64,000 bases of DNA from Ramlibacter pinisoli (GCF_009758015.1 NZ_WSEL01000009.1:1785501-1849500), one strand, 5' to 3'; positions 8,194-16,975 are shown, counted from the stretch's first letter. A program made the numbers and translations. The notes: generated by a model not told the origin, from the letters alone.

Positions 8194-9447
8194 ATGGGAA
8201 TGACGATCACCGAAAAGATCATCGCCAGCCACGCGGATCTGCCCCGCGTGCGGCCGGGCGACTTCGTCGAAGCCAGGGTGGACCAGACCTGGTCAGACGA
8301 CCTGGGGTCACCGCTCACGATGGGCCTGCTGGAGGAACACGGGCTGAAGGTCTGGGACCCGAGTCGGATGTTCGTGACCTCGATGGTCAATTCGCCGGCA
8401 CAGAGCATCCAGACGGCGACCGTCCTGAAGAGCATCCGGCGTCTCACGGGCAAGCTGGAAATCCCGCACTACGAGATGGGCAAGGCGGCGATCCACAACG
8501 CGCTGGGAATCGAGATCGGCAAGACGCTGCCGGGCGAACTGATCGCCGGAGGCAACTCACATGCCTGCATGGCAGGCGGCCTGGGCTGCTTTGCCACCGG
8601 GATGGGATCGACCGACATTGCGGCCATCCTTGCTACCGGGCGGACCTGGCTGGAGGTGCCGCGGACGATCCGCTTCCGATTCGTGGGAAAGCTGCGTCCC
8701 TGGGTCACAGGCAAGGACCTGATGCTGCACGTGATCGGCAGGATCGGCTTCTCCGGCGCAGACAACGCGGCGATGGAATTCTGCGGCGAGCCGATCGACA
8801 CGCTGGAGGTCGAGGAGCGCCTGTCCATGACCAACATGGCCATCGAGGCGGGCGCCCAGAACGCGATCATCGAGCCCGATGCAAAGACACTGGCCTATGT
8901 CGACAAGATTGCCCAAAGGGCCTTCACGCCGGTCTACGGCGACCGAGATGCGGAAATATCCGAAGAGCACGTGATCGACGTCTCCGAACTCGAGCCGGTG
9001 ATCGCCCTGCCCTCGTTGCCCAGCAACACGCGGCCGCTGACGGCCGTGAAGGGCATTCGCTTCGACCAGGTCTACATCGGCTCCTGCACCAACGGCTGGA
9101 TGACCGACATGCGTGTCGCCGCCTCGATCCTCAAGGGTCGCAAGGTGAGCGACGCCCTGCGCGTGATCATCATTCCGAGTACCGCGCAGATCCACCGCCA
9201 GTGTGTCGAGGAAGGATTGGCCCAAGTCTTCCTGGAGGCCGGGTGTGCCTTCTCCATGCCCACCTGCGGCCCCTGCATCGGGGCCCACATGGGCATCCTG
9301 GCGGAGGGCGAACGTTGCCTGTCCACCAGCAACCGCAACTTCCCGGGTCGCCAGGGCCACGTGAAGAGCGAAACGTATCTGTGCAACCCAGCCGTCGCTG
9401 CCGCCACTGCCGTGAAGGGCGAGCTGTGCGGCCCCGACGACCTCTGA
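8194..9447 (+). CDS. Aconitase-superfamily large subunit (LeuC/HacA-like), atypical active site
   Basis: A 417-residue protein with the layout of the archaeal-type isopropylmalate/homoaconitate dehydratase large subunit. Iron-sulfur ligands are present: C298 in GSCTNG and C358/C361 in CGPCIG, with the TSNRNFPGRQG signature at 378-388. Two usually invariant active-site motifs are changed. The Asp-His pair normally found after the FDPxxx(V)xxx segment is Val65-Asn66 (TSMVNSPAQ), and the Asp-Ser-His triad is Asn121-Ser-His. The cluster is therefore probably kept, but the acid-base chemistry differs. It pairs with the LeuD-like subunit 12 bases downstream. A divergent hydro-lyase or isomerase is likely; leucine biosynthesis is unlikely in this context. 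Confidence 0.8.
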   Translation: MGMTITEKIIASHADLPRVRPGDFVEARVDQTWSDDLGSPLTMGLLEEHGLKVWDPSRMFVTSMVNSPAQSIQTATVLKSIRRLTGKLEIPHYEMGKAAIHNALGIEIGKTLPGELIAGGNSHACMAGGLGCFATGMGSTDIAAILATGRTWLEVPRTIRFRFVGKLRPWVTGKDLMLHVIGRIGFSGADNAAMEFCGEPIDTLEVEERLSMTNMAIEAGAQNAIIEPDAKTLAYVDKIAQRAFTPVYGDRDAEISEEHVIDVSELEPVIALPSLPSNTRPLTAVKGIRFDQVYIGSCTNGWMTDMRVAASILKGRKVSDALRVIIIPSTAQIHRQCVEEGLAQVFLEAGCAFSMPTCGPCIGAHMGILAEGERCLSTSNRNFPGRQGHVKSETYLCNPAVAAATAVKGELCGPDDL

Positions 9448-9459
9448 GGAAACCTCATC

Positions 9460-9963
9460 ATGTGGCATCAAGGCAGAGCGTGGTTCATCGGCGCCGACAT
9501 CGACACCGACCAGATCATGCCGACCCCGTACCTGGCACTGAGAACGAACGAGGACCTCGGTCGCCATGTGCTTTCGGGCAATGACCCGGCGTGGCCGGGA
9601 CGCTTCGCCCCGGGCGATGTCCTGTTCGCGGGAGCGAACTTCGGCTGCGGCAGCTCGCGCGAACATGCGCCCCGCGGGCTCAAGGGCGCTGGCATCGCCT
9701 GCGTGGTGGCGCCTTCATTCGCGCGCATCTTCTTCCGCAACGCCATCAACATCGGCTTGCCGCTGCTGATCCTGCCGGAGGTACAGACCGGCGCGGGCGG
9801 AGAACCGGTCTGGGTCGACTCCGAGAGTGGCCAAGTCAGGCGCAGCGCCGAAGGTCCGGTCCTGCAGGGCGCCAAGCCGCCCGGGATCATCAGGGACATC
9901 CTGGCCCATGGCGGTCTGATGCCCTACGTCAAGGCCCGGTCCGCAGCCGTCTCCACCGTCTGA
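9460..9963 (+). CDS. Aconitase-superfamily small subunit (LeuD-like)
   Basis: A 167-residue swivel domain. The DIDTDQIMP motif is at about 12-20 and GCGSSREHAP at 64-73, both fully conserved in the IPM/homoaconitate dehydratase small subunit and containing the substrate-carboxylate-binding Ser-Ser-Arg. Unlike its partner it shows no obvious loss. It follows the large subunit by 12 bases and precedes the first Bug receptor by 25, with AGGAAACC-type ribosome site at its start. Together they form a heterodimeric hydratase for an unidentified carboxylate. Confidence 0.85.
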   Translation: MWHQGRAWFIGADIDTDQIMPTPYLALRTNEDLGRHVLSGNDPAWPGRFAPGDVLFAGANFGCGSSREHAPRGLKGAGIACVVAPSFARIFFRNAINIGLPLLILPEVQTGAGGEPVWVDSESGQVRRSAEGPVLQGAKPPGIIRDILAHGGLMPYVKARSAAVSTV

Positions 9964-9988
9964 ACATCCTCCAGAAATGGCTCCCACC

Positions 9989-10957
9989 ATGAAGCGCAGA
10001 GACTTCCTCCTTTCCGGCGCCGCCCTCGGTGCCTTGCCGGCGGCCGCCGTGGCGCAATCCGTGTTTCCCGCCAAGCCGGTCACCATGGTTGTGGTGTTCC
10101 CTGCCGGCCAGGCTGGCGACCTGCTGGCCCGGGTGCTCAGCGAACCGCTGTCCAGGACCTGGGGCCAGCAGCTGATCATCGACAACAAGGCGGGCGCAGC
10201 CGGCATCATCGGCAGCGCCTTCGTCGCCAAGGCGCGCCCGGATGGCTACACGCTCCTTCTCAGCTCCACCGGCCCCATGGCTGTGGCGCCGCACGTCTAC
10301 AAGAAGGCGGGCTATGACCCGCTCCGGGACTTCACCCCCATCGTGAGCGTCGGCGGCGTCGGCTACGCGCTGGTGGTGCCGGCCACGTCCAAGTTCCACA
10401 GCCTGGGCGACCTGGTGTCCGGCGCCAAGGCGACGGGCAGGCTGAACTACGCGTCGGCGGGCAATGGCTCCACGCAGCACCTGATGATGGAACTGCTCAA
10501 GCAGCGCGCCGGCATCGAAATGACGCACGTTCCGTACAAGGGGCTGGCTCCCGCATACCCCGACCTGATCAGCGGCACGCTCGATGTGTTCTTCGACACC
10601 CTGCCCAGCGTGCTGCCGCACCTGCAATCGGGGAAGGTCCGGGTGCTCGCGGTGTCCACGCCGGAACGGGTACCCGCACTGCCCGACGTGCCGACCGTCA
10701 TGGAGAGTGGCATTCCCGATTTCCGGATCCTGGGGTGGTACGGCATCGCTGCACCCGCGAAGCTGGACACCACGATCCGGGACAAGATCAACGCCGACCT
10801 CAGGCAGGTCATCGCGACCGAGGCGGTCAGGAACAGCATGGCAAAGCTGGGCATCGTGTCGATGGTGGGCAGCCCGGACGACTTCGCGAAGTACCTGGCG
10901 TCAGAGTACGAGAAGTTCGGCGACATCATCAGGAAGGCGAACATCACGGTCGAATGA
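9989..10957 (+). CDS. Bug/TctC-family periplasmic solute receptor
   Basis: A 322-residue tripartite tricarboxylate transporter receptor. The N-terminus MKRRDFLLSGAALGALPAAA is a Tat-like signal ending near an AVAQ cleavage site; I prefer this ATG over the one at 9977 because it places the RR pair correctly. Family motifs: PVTMVVVFPAGQAGDLLAR, IIDNKAGAAGIIGS, DGYTLLL, NGSTQHLMMELL, HVPYKG. It binds a carboxylated ligand in the periplasm. The next gene is a clear paralogue. No TctA/TctB membrane genes lie nearby, so it either uses a remote transporter or acts as a sensor. Confidence 0.9.
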   Translation: MKRRDFLLSGAALGALPAAAVAQSVFPAKPVTMVVVFPAGQAGDLLARVLSEPLSRTWGQQLIIDNKAGAAGIIGSAFVAKARPDGYTLLLSSTGPMAVAPHVYKKAGYDPLRDFTPIVSVGGVGYALVVPATSKFHSLGDLVSGAKATGRLNYASAGNGSTQHLMMELLKQRAGIEMTHVPYKGLAPAYPDLISGTLDVFFDTLPSVLPHLQSGKVRVLAVSTPERVPALPDVPTVMESGIPDFRILGWYGIAAPAKLDTTIRDKINADLRQVIATEAVRNSMAKLGIVSMVGSPDDFAKYLASEYEKFGDIIRKANITVE

Positions 10958-11008
10958 CGCCGTGACCCGGACCATGACTTCCACCGCGAGTGGATCGAGG
11001 AGACATTC

Positions 11009-11992
11009 ATGATCGATCGCAGGACTTTCGTTCGCTCGGCCGCCATCTTGGGTGCATCGCCGATGCTGGTCCCCGTTCCCGGCCGTGCCGAGGCCTATCC
11101 CAGCAAACCGGTGACCATCATCGTTCCGTTCGCTGCCGGCCAGTCGGGCGACGTGCTGGCCCGCATTCTTTCGGAGCCCCTCGGGAAGATGTGGGGCAAA
11201 TCGCTCATCGTCGAGAACAAGGTCGGCGCGGGCGGCGCCATCGGCAGCCAGTTCGTCGCGAAAGCGCCGGGCGATGGGTACACGCTACTCCTCGGCTCGA
11301 GCGGTCCGATGGCCATCGCGCCGAACCTTGTCAAGAATGTCGGGTACGACCCGCGCAAGGACTTCACGCCCATCATGAACATCGCCGGCGTGGCACAGGC
11401 ACTGGTCGTTCCGGCCAGCTCGAAGTACAGGTCGGTGCGGGATCTGGTCGCGGACGCCAAGGCTCGACCCGACAAACTGAGCTATGGCTCGGGCGGCAAC
11501 GGTTCGACCCAGCACCTGACGATGGAAATGCTGAAACAGCATGCAGGAATCTCGATGGTGCACGTTCCGTACAAGGGAACAGCACCTGCCTATACAGACC
11601 TGATCGGAGGCCAGCTCGACGTGCTCGTCGACTCCGCTCCGGGCGTGGTGCCGTTCCTGCAGTCGGACAAGGTGCGGGTGCTCGCCGTGTCGACGGCGAA
11701 ACGGATGCCAAGCTGGCCCAACGTACCGACCATGGCTGAGAGCGGCTTCCCGGATTTCGACGTTCTCGGCTGGCTAGGCATCGTTGCGCCCCAGGGACTG
11801 AGCCCGGCGATCCAGAAGCGACTGAACGACGATCTCAAGACGGCACTGGCCAACGATGCCGTCAAGGCAAACCTGGCCCGCCTGGGCATGATCTCGCTGG
11901 GCACCAGCCCCGAGGAGTTCGGCCGGTACATCGATACCGAGCTGGCCAAGTTCGGGGACGTGATCAGGAAAGGCGGCATCACCGTCGAGTGA
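11009..11992 (+). CDS. Bug/TctC-family periplasmic solute receptor (paralogue of the previous gene)
   Basis: A 327-residue receptor with a twin-arginine signal (MIDRRTFVRSAAILGASPML) and predicted cleavage after GRAEA. The domain matches its neighbour closely: PFAAGQSGDVLARILSEPL, GGNGSTQHLTMEMLKQ, HVPYKGTAPAYTDLIGG. It looks like a tandem duplication, with AGGAGA in front of the ATG. Likely the last gene of the MmgE/LeuCD operon. Two receptors may recognise different forms of the pathway substrate; this is inference. Confidence 0.9.
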   Translation: MIDRRTFVRSAAILGASPMLVPVPGRAEAYPSKPVTIIVPFAAGQSGDVLARILSEPLGKMWGKSLIVENKVGAGGAIGSQFVAKAPGDGYTLLLGSSGPMAIAPNLVKNVGYDPRKDFTPIMNIAGVAQALVVPASSKYRSVRDLVADAKARPDKLSYGSGGNGSTQHLTMEMLKQHAGISMVHVPYKGTAPAYTDLIGGQLDVLVDSAPGVVPFLQSDKVRVLAVSTAKRMPSWPNVPTMAESGFPDFDVLGWLGIVAPQGLSPAIQKRLNDDLKTALANDAVKANLARLGMISLGTSPEEFGRYIDTELAKFGDVIRKGGITVE

Positions 11993-12090
11993 GGCAGCCG
12001 GAACCTCGCGGGCCCGACGCTGATCCCGGAACAGGGCCTGGTGGCGGAGCGCGAGAGAAGATTCGATGGCCTCGCGTCCGACCCGCCGAC

Positions 12091-12996
12091 TCAAGTCAGC
12101 AGCCGCTGGCCGCCTTCCTTCAGCACGGCCAACAGGGTGCGCACTGGTGGCGGCCTGTAGCCATCGCGGCGCAGCAGGACCCCGAACTGCCGTTCGAGCA
12201 CTGCCGACGGCACCGGCACCTCGCGCAGCAGCGTCCCCACCGGGCCGGCCTGGAGGCTCTTGCGCGAGATGAGGGTGAGCAGCTGGTTGTGCGCGATCAG
12301 GCGCGGCATCAGCGAGATGGAGGCTGATTCCACCTGCACCCGCGGCGGCGCCAGTCCGTTGCGCTCGAAGGTGTTCTCCAGCCAGACGCGCAGGCTCACG
12401 TCCGGCGAAGGCAGAACCCAGGCGTAGCCCGCCAGGTCGCCGATCTGTGGCGCCGGCGCCGTCCGGCGCAGCAGGGGGTGGCGCTTGCTGGCCGCCACCA
12501 CGACCGGATCGTCGAACAGGACATGGCGCTCGAACTCTCGCTTGGCGGACGCCAACGGCCCCACCACCGCGTCCAGCGTCCCGGCGCGCAGCGCCTGGAG
12601 CAGCGAGGCACTGACGTCCACGGCCAGGTGCAGGGTCAGGCCGGGCGCACGTTCCAGCAGCGCGTGGACCAGCTGCGGCAGCAGCCGGTCGGCTGCCGTC
12701 GGCGCACCACCCAGGCGCAGGTGGCCGGCCGCGCCGCGCGCGAGGTCCGTCACTTCCTGCAGGGTGTCATCCATGGTGCGGCGCATGAAGCGCGTGCGTT
12801 CCAGGACCACCCGGCCGACTTCGGTGAGCTTCAGGCGGCGGCCTTCCCGCTCGAACAGCGTGGCGCCCAGCGCCTCCTCCAGGCGCCGCAACGACTTGCT
12901 CAATGCCGGCTGCGTCCGGTGCATCGCCTCGGCAGCGCGGCCCAGGTGCCCGAAGTCGGCCACGGCCTCGAAGTAGCGGAAGTCGCGCAGGTCCAT
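12091..12996 (-). CDS. LysR-family transcriptional regulator
   Basis: A 301-residue LysR protein: helix-turn-helix in residues 1-60 (MDLRDFRYFEAVADFGHLGRAA ... TQPALSKSLRRLEEALG), followed by a two-lobed effector domain starting about residue 90. Upstream in-frame codons exist, but MDLRDF is the standard family start. It is divergent from the Bug/enolase/lactonase operon, with an LTTR-type T-N11-A palindrome between the two starts, so it probably activates that operon on substrate binding. Confidence 0.92.
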   Translation of the reverse strand: MDLRDFRYFEAVADFGHLGRAAEAMHRTQPALSKSLRRLEEALGATLFEREGRRLKLTEVGRVVLERTRFMRRTMDDTLQEVTDLARGAAGHLRLGGAPTAADRLLPQLVHALLERAPGLTLHLAVDVSASLLQALRAGTLDAVVGPLASAKREFERHVLFDDPVVVAASKRHPLLRRTAPAPQIGDLAGYAWVLPSPDVSLRVWLENTFERNGLAPPRVQVESASISLMPRLIAHNQLLTLISRKSLQAGPVGTLLREVPVPSAVLERQFGVLLRRDGYRPPPVRTLLAVLKEGGQRLLT

Positions 12997-12998
12997 GG

Positions 12999-13013
12999 AT
13001 GAATCGAATTCAT
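12999..13013. promoter_or_regulatory. LysR-type T-N11-A palindrome
   Basis: ATGAAT-CGA-ATTCAT is a perfect 6-base inverted repeat that fits the T-N11-A LysR box. It lies 2 bases upstream of the lysR start and 72 bases before the divergent Bug gene, a typical place for an autoregulatory and activation site. Confidence 0.5.
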
Positions 13014-13084
13014 GAAAACTTGGAAAGAAGAGATTGGACGCGCGTGAAGCGGCTGTCAACAATCCGCACTCCCAAGGAGACTCG

Positions 13085-14053
13085 ATGATCCCGCTTTCCC
13101 GCATCCTGGCTGCGCTGGCACTGTCACTCGCAGCCGCCGCAGCGGCCGCCCAGGCCGCCTTTCCCTCCCGCGCCATCACGATGGTGGTGCCCTACTCGGC
13201 CGGGGGCGGCGTGGACACCATCGCCCGCCTGATCGCGCCCGGCCTCTCCGAACGGCTGGGCCAGGCGGTGGTCATCGACAACCGGCCCGGCGTGTCCGGC
13301 GTCATCGGCTCCCAGCTGGTGGCGCGTGCGCCGGCCGACGGGTACACCCTGGTGGCTGGCAACACCACGACCCATGCCACCAACTTCTTCCTGCTGAAGA
13401 ACCCCGGCTACGCCACCAGGGACTTCGTGCCGGTGGCCGGCCTGGACCACGGCCCCACGGTGCTGGTGGTGCGCGCCGACAGCCGCTTCCAGAACGTGCA
13501 GGACCTGATCGCCGCCGCGAAGGCCGCGCCCGACGCGCTCACCTACGGCTCGAGCGGCAATGGCAGCTCGCACCACCTCTCGGCCGAGTCCTTCGCCAGC
13601 GCGACCGGCGCACGCATGCGCCAGATCCCCTACAAGGGCGGTCCGGGCGTGATGAACGACCTGCTGGGGGGCCAGCTGGACCTGGCCTTCGAGGTCATCC
13701 CGGTCGCCGTGCCGCTGATCAAGGCGGGGCGCCTGCGCGCGCTGGGCGTTACCAGCCGCGCGCCGATGCCGGCGTTGCCGGGCATCAAGCCGATCGCCGA
13801 ACTGGGCGTGCCCAATTTTGAGCTCGAGACCTGGAAGGGCATCTTCGCCCCGGCGGGCACGCCGCCGGCGGTGGTGGAACGGCTCGGACGGGCCGTCGCC
13901 GAGGTCGTGGCCACCCCGGCCGTGCAACAGCGCATGCAGGAGCTGGGACTCTTCCCGGACACACGCTACGGCGCCGCCTTCGCGACCTTCTACCAGGCCG
14001 ACGTGGCGCGCTGGGGCCGCTTCATCCGCGACGCCGGCATCCAGGCCGATTGA
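13085..14053 (+). CDS. Bug/TctC-family periplasmic solute receptor
   Basis: A 322-residue receptor with a Sec-type signal (MIPLSRILAALALSLAAAA, cleavage near AAQAA). Family motifs AITMVVPYSAGGGVDTIARL, VIDNRPGVSGVIGSQL and QIPYKGGPGVMNDLLGG are present. First gene of a forward operon divergent from lysR, with a CAAGGAGA ribosome site. It ends 11 bases before the enolase-superfamily gene, implying uptake of the acid that enzyme processes. Confidence 0.9.
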   Translation: MIPLSRILAALALSLAAAAAAAQAAFPSRAITMVVPYSAGGGVDTIARLIAPGLSERLGQAVVIDNRPGVSGVIGSQLVARAPADGYTLVAGNTTTHATNFFLLKNPGYATRDFVPVAGLDHGPTVLVVRADSRFQNVQDLIAAAKAAPDALTYGSSGNGSSHHLSAESFASATGARMRQIPYKGGPGVMNDLLGGQLDLAFEVIPVAVPLIKAGRLRALGVTSRAPMPALPGIKPIAELGVPNFELETWKGIFAPAGTPPAVVERLGRAVAEVVATPAVQQRMQELGLFPDTRYGAAFATFYQADVARWGRFIRDAGIQAD

Positions 14054-14064
14054 GGGGCGTCAGC

Positions 14065-15150
14065 ATGAAAGTCACGCGAGTCGACATCCGCACCATCCGC
14101 CTGCCGCTGCAGGTGCCCATTCCCAGCGCGCGCACCCTGATCGAGGCGATCGGGTGCCTCCTGGTGGAAATCCAGACCGACCAGGGCCTGGTCGGCGAGG
14201 GCATGGTCTTCACGCTCAACAGCCGCCGCCTGGGCGCGCTGCGCGAGCTGGTGGAAAGCTTCGCGCCGCACGCGGTGGGCCTCGACCCCCTGCACGGTGG
14301 CGCCTTCTGGGACGCCGCCTGGCGCGACATGGGCTTCCTGGGCCACCGGGGCGCCAACGCGGTGGCCGCCGCCCCGATCGACATGGCGATGTGGGACCTG
14401 CGCGGCAAGGCGGCCGGCGTCAACGTCGGCGGCCTGCTCGGCGGGCACCGCACCGCCGTGCCGGCTTATCGCAGTGGCGCGTTGCGCCTCTCCGCCTCGG
14501 TCGACGCGCTGCAGCGCGAGGCCGCCGACCTGGTGGCCGAGGGTTTTCGCGCCGTCAAGATGTCGCTGGGCATGCCCTCGGCGGACGACGACGTGGCACG
14601 GGTGCGCGCAGTGCGCGAGGCCATCGGCCCCGGCGTCGAGTTGATGGCCGACTGCAACCAGCAGTTCACGGTCGACCAGGCGATTCGCCTGGGCCGCCGG
14701 CTGGAGCCTCATGGCCTGCGCTGGATCGAGGAGCCATTGCCCTACCACGATCACGCGGGCACGGCGGCGGTGGCGCGCGCGCTGGACACGCCCGTGGCGG
14801 GTGGCGAGACCGAGTACACGCGGCTGGGCATGATGGACATGCTGCGCGCCGGCGCCGTCGATCTGCTGATGCCCGACCTGCAGCGCATGGGCGGGCCGAC
14901 GGAGTTCCTCAAGGTGGCGCATGCGGCCGAATTGATGAACGTGCCGCTCGCGCCGCACCTGTTCGTGGAGATGAACCTGTCGCTGGCGGCGGCGTTGCCC
15001 GGCGTGACCCACGTGGAAGTCATGCCCTGGTTCGAGCCCCTGTACGGCGCCGCGATCGAGTTGGACGCGCAAGGGCGCGCGGTGGTGCCCACGGCGCCTG
15101 GCTGGGGTTTCTCGTTCGATCGCGCCGCGGTCGAGCGTTACAGCGCGTGA
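14065..15150 (+). CDS. Mandelate racemase/muconate lactonizing enzyme-family protein
   Basis: A 361-residue enolase-superfamily protein. The N-terminal capping domain spans about 1-125 and the barrel carries the Mg2+ ligands D196 (ADCNQQ), E222 (IEEP) and E248 (GGETEY). A basic residue K165 is on strand 2, but the usual Lys-x-Lys reads Lys-Met-Ser (KMS at 165-167). D271 and H298 could form the His-Asp dyad, with E302 nearby. It therefore abstracts a proton alpha to a carboxylate, most likely acid-sugar dehydration or racemisation. I chose ATG 14065, preceded by GAGGGG, over an earlier TTG. It is flanked by two Bug receptors and a lactonase-like gene. Substrate unknown. Confidence 0.85.
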   Translation: MKVTRVDIRTIRLPLQVPIPSARTLIEAIGCLLVEIQTDQGLVGEGMVFTLNSRRLGALRELVESFAPHAVGLDPLHGGAFWDAAWRDMGFLGHRGANAVAAAPIDMAMWDLRGKAAGVNVGGLLGGHRTAVPAYRSGALRLSASVDALQREAADLVAEGFRAVKMSLGMPSADDDVARVRAVREAIGPGVELMADCNQQFTVDQAIRLGRRLEPHGLRWIEEPLPYHDHAGTAAVARALDTPVAGGETEYTRLGMMDMLRAGAVDLLMPDLQRMGGPTEFLKVAHAAELMNVPLAPHLFVEMNLSLAAALPGVTHVEVMPWFEPLYGAAIELDAQGRAVVPTAPGWGFSFDRAAVERYSA

Positions 15151-15161
15151 AGGGGACAGCG

Positions 15162-16136
15162 ATGCAACGACGCGAATGGCTGGCGCTGGCTGCGGCCGGC
15201 GCCCTGGCACCCGGCCTGGCGCGGGCCGCCTACCCGGAGCGGCCGATCCGGCTGGTGATTCCTTTCGCTGCCGGCGGCAACGGCGACATCATGGCGCGGG
15301 TGACGGCGCCATACCTGGTGCCCGGGGCGCCGCAAGGCGTGGTGCCGGACAACCGCGGTGGGGCTGGCGGCGGCCTCGGGGCAGAGATCGTGGCGCGTGC
15401 CAAGCCAGACGGCCATACCTTGCTGTGGGGCGCCAACGGGCCACTGGTGAACAGCGTGCTGATGTCGCCCCAGCCGCGCTACGACCCGCTGAAGGATTTC
15501 AGCGCCATCGGCCTGATGAGCCTGGTGCCCATGGGCCTGGTCGTGCGGCCGGAAGTGCCGGCGCGCAGCCTGAAGGAATTCCTGGCGTATGCCAGGGCGC
15601 AGCCTGGCGGCGTGTCCATCGGCACCTCCGGTCTGGGTGGCGCCAACCACGTTCCGCTCGAAGTGTTCAAGGCTGCCACCGGCGCCAACATCCTGCATGT
15701 GCCGTACAAGGGTGGCGGCTCGGCGTTGCCGGATTTCCTGGGCGGCACCACCCAGGGCCTGTTCACCGAAATCTCCACCGTGCTGGGTTTCCACCGCGAG
15801 GGTCGCGCGCGCATCCTGGCGATCGCCTCCGAGCAGCGCCTGTCGCTGCTGTCGGACGTGCAGACCTTCATCGAGAACGGCCTGCGCGACTTCACCGCCT
15901 ACACCTTCAACGGACTGTGGGCGCCGGCCGGCACGCAGCCGGACGTGATCTCCGCCCTCAACCGCGGATTGCTGGGCGCCTTGCGCGACCGGGGCGTACT
16001 GGCCGACGTCGTCGCCCGCGGCGCGCTGCTGGCCAACGAGGCGCAGGCCACGCCGGCGGGCGCCCGGGCCTTCCTGGAGCGCGAGATTGCCCGCACCCGC
16101 CAGGCCATGAAAGTGGCCGGCATCCAGCCGCAATGA
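15162..16136 (+). CDS. Bug/TctC-family periplasmic solute receptor
   Basis: A 324-residue receptor with an arginine-containing N-terminus (MQRREWLALAAAGALAPGLA) and probable cleavage after LARA. Motifs include PIRLVIPFAAGGNGDIMARV and HVPYKGGGSALPDFLGG. It diverges from the earlier receptor of this operon, so the pair is not a recent duplication. Its stop overlaps the next start (ATGA), showing translational coupling to the amidohydrolase. Confidence 0.88.
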   Translation: MQRREWLALAAAGALAPGLARAAYPERPIRLVIPFAAGGNGDIMARVTAPYLVPGAPQGVVPDNRGGAGGGLGAEIVARAKPDGHTLLWGANGPLVNSVLMSPQPRYDPLKDFSAIGLMSLVPMGLVVRPEVPARSLKEFLAYARAQPGGVSIGTSGLGGANHVPLEVFKAATGANILHVPYKGGGSALPDFLGGTTQGLFTEISTVLGFHREGRARILAIASEQRLSLLSDVQTFIENGLRDFTAYTFNGLWAPAGTQPDVISALNRGLLGALRDRGVLADVVARGALLANEAQATPAGARAFLEREIARTRQAMKVAGIQPQ

Positions 16137-16975
16137 CCGCCGCGGCGTACCAGCCCGTCTACGCGCCGCCGGCCGGCGCGTGCGACAGCCACTGCCACAT
16201 CTGGGGGCCGACCGACCGCTTTCCCTTCGCGGCCGGGCGGCCCTACACGCCGCCGGACCGGGACAAGCACGTGCTCACGGCGCTGCACCGCCGGCTGGGA
16301 CTGCAGCGGACCGTCATCGTGCAACCCATCGTGTACGGCAGCGACAACGCCGCGATGCTCGATGCCATCGCCGACGACCCACGGAATCGCCGCGGCATCG
16401 CCTTGCTGGGCCCCGACGACACCGATGCGCAGCTGCTGCGCCTGCACGAGGCGGGCATCCGCGGCGTGCGCTTCGGCTTCGTCAAGCACCTCAAGCGCCG
16501 GCCCGATCTCGCGTTCCTGCGCCGCACGGCCGAGCGCATCGCTCCGCTGGGTTGGCACGTGCAACTGCACCTGGACGCCGACCAGCTGGACGAACTGGGC
16601 GACGCCATCCGCAGCCTGCGGCTACCGGTGGTCATCGACCACATGGGTCGCGTCGATGCCGCGCTGGGCCTGGAGCAGCCCGCCTTCCAGTTGCTGCTGG
16701 ACCTGGTGCGCCGTGACGAGCGCTGGATCAAGTTGTCCGGGGCCAACCGGGTCTCTGCCATCGGCGCCCCCTTCGAGGACGTGGTGCCCTTCGCACGCGC
16801 GCTGATCGACGCCGCACCGGACCGGGTGCTATGGGGCACCGACTTTCCGCACCCGCTGTCGCGCCATCCGGTCGAGGACGAGGCGCTGCTCCTGGACCTG
16901 CTGCCGCAGTTTGGCGATGCCGCGGCCCTGCAGCGGCTGATGGTGGACAACCCGACCCGGCTGTACGGGTTCTGA
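16133..16975 (+). CDS. Amidohydrolase of the 2-pyrone-4,6-dicarboxylate lactonase-like family
   Basis: A 280-residue metal-dependent TIM-barrel hydrolase (amidohydrolase_2). Metal-site motifs are visible: DSHCHIWGP at about 18-26, VVIDHMG around 166-172 and WGTDFPHP at about 233-240. Related enzymes open lactones such as 2-pyrone-4,6-dicarboxylate or sugar-acid lactones. It overlaps the preceding Bug gene by 4 bases and ends the operon, suggesting lactone hydrolysis next to the enolase-family step. The reaction order is inference. Confidence 0.83.
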   Translation: MTAAAYQPVYAPPAGACDSHCHIWGPTDRFPFAAGRPYTPPDRDKHVLTALHRRLGLQRTVIVQPIVYGSDNAAMLDAIADDPRNRRGIALLGPDDTDAQLLRLHEAGIRGVRFGFVKHLKRRPDLAFLRRTAERIAPLGWHVQLHLDADQLDELGDAIRSLRLPVVIDHMGRVDAALGLEQPAFQLLLDLVRRDERWIKLSGANRVSAIGAPFEDVVPFARALIDAAPDRVLWGTDFPHPLSRHPVEDEALLLDLLPQFGDAAALQRLMVDNPTRLYGF

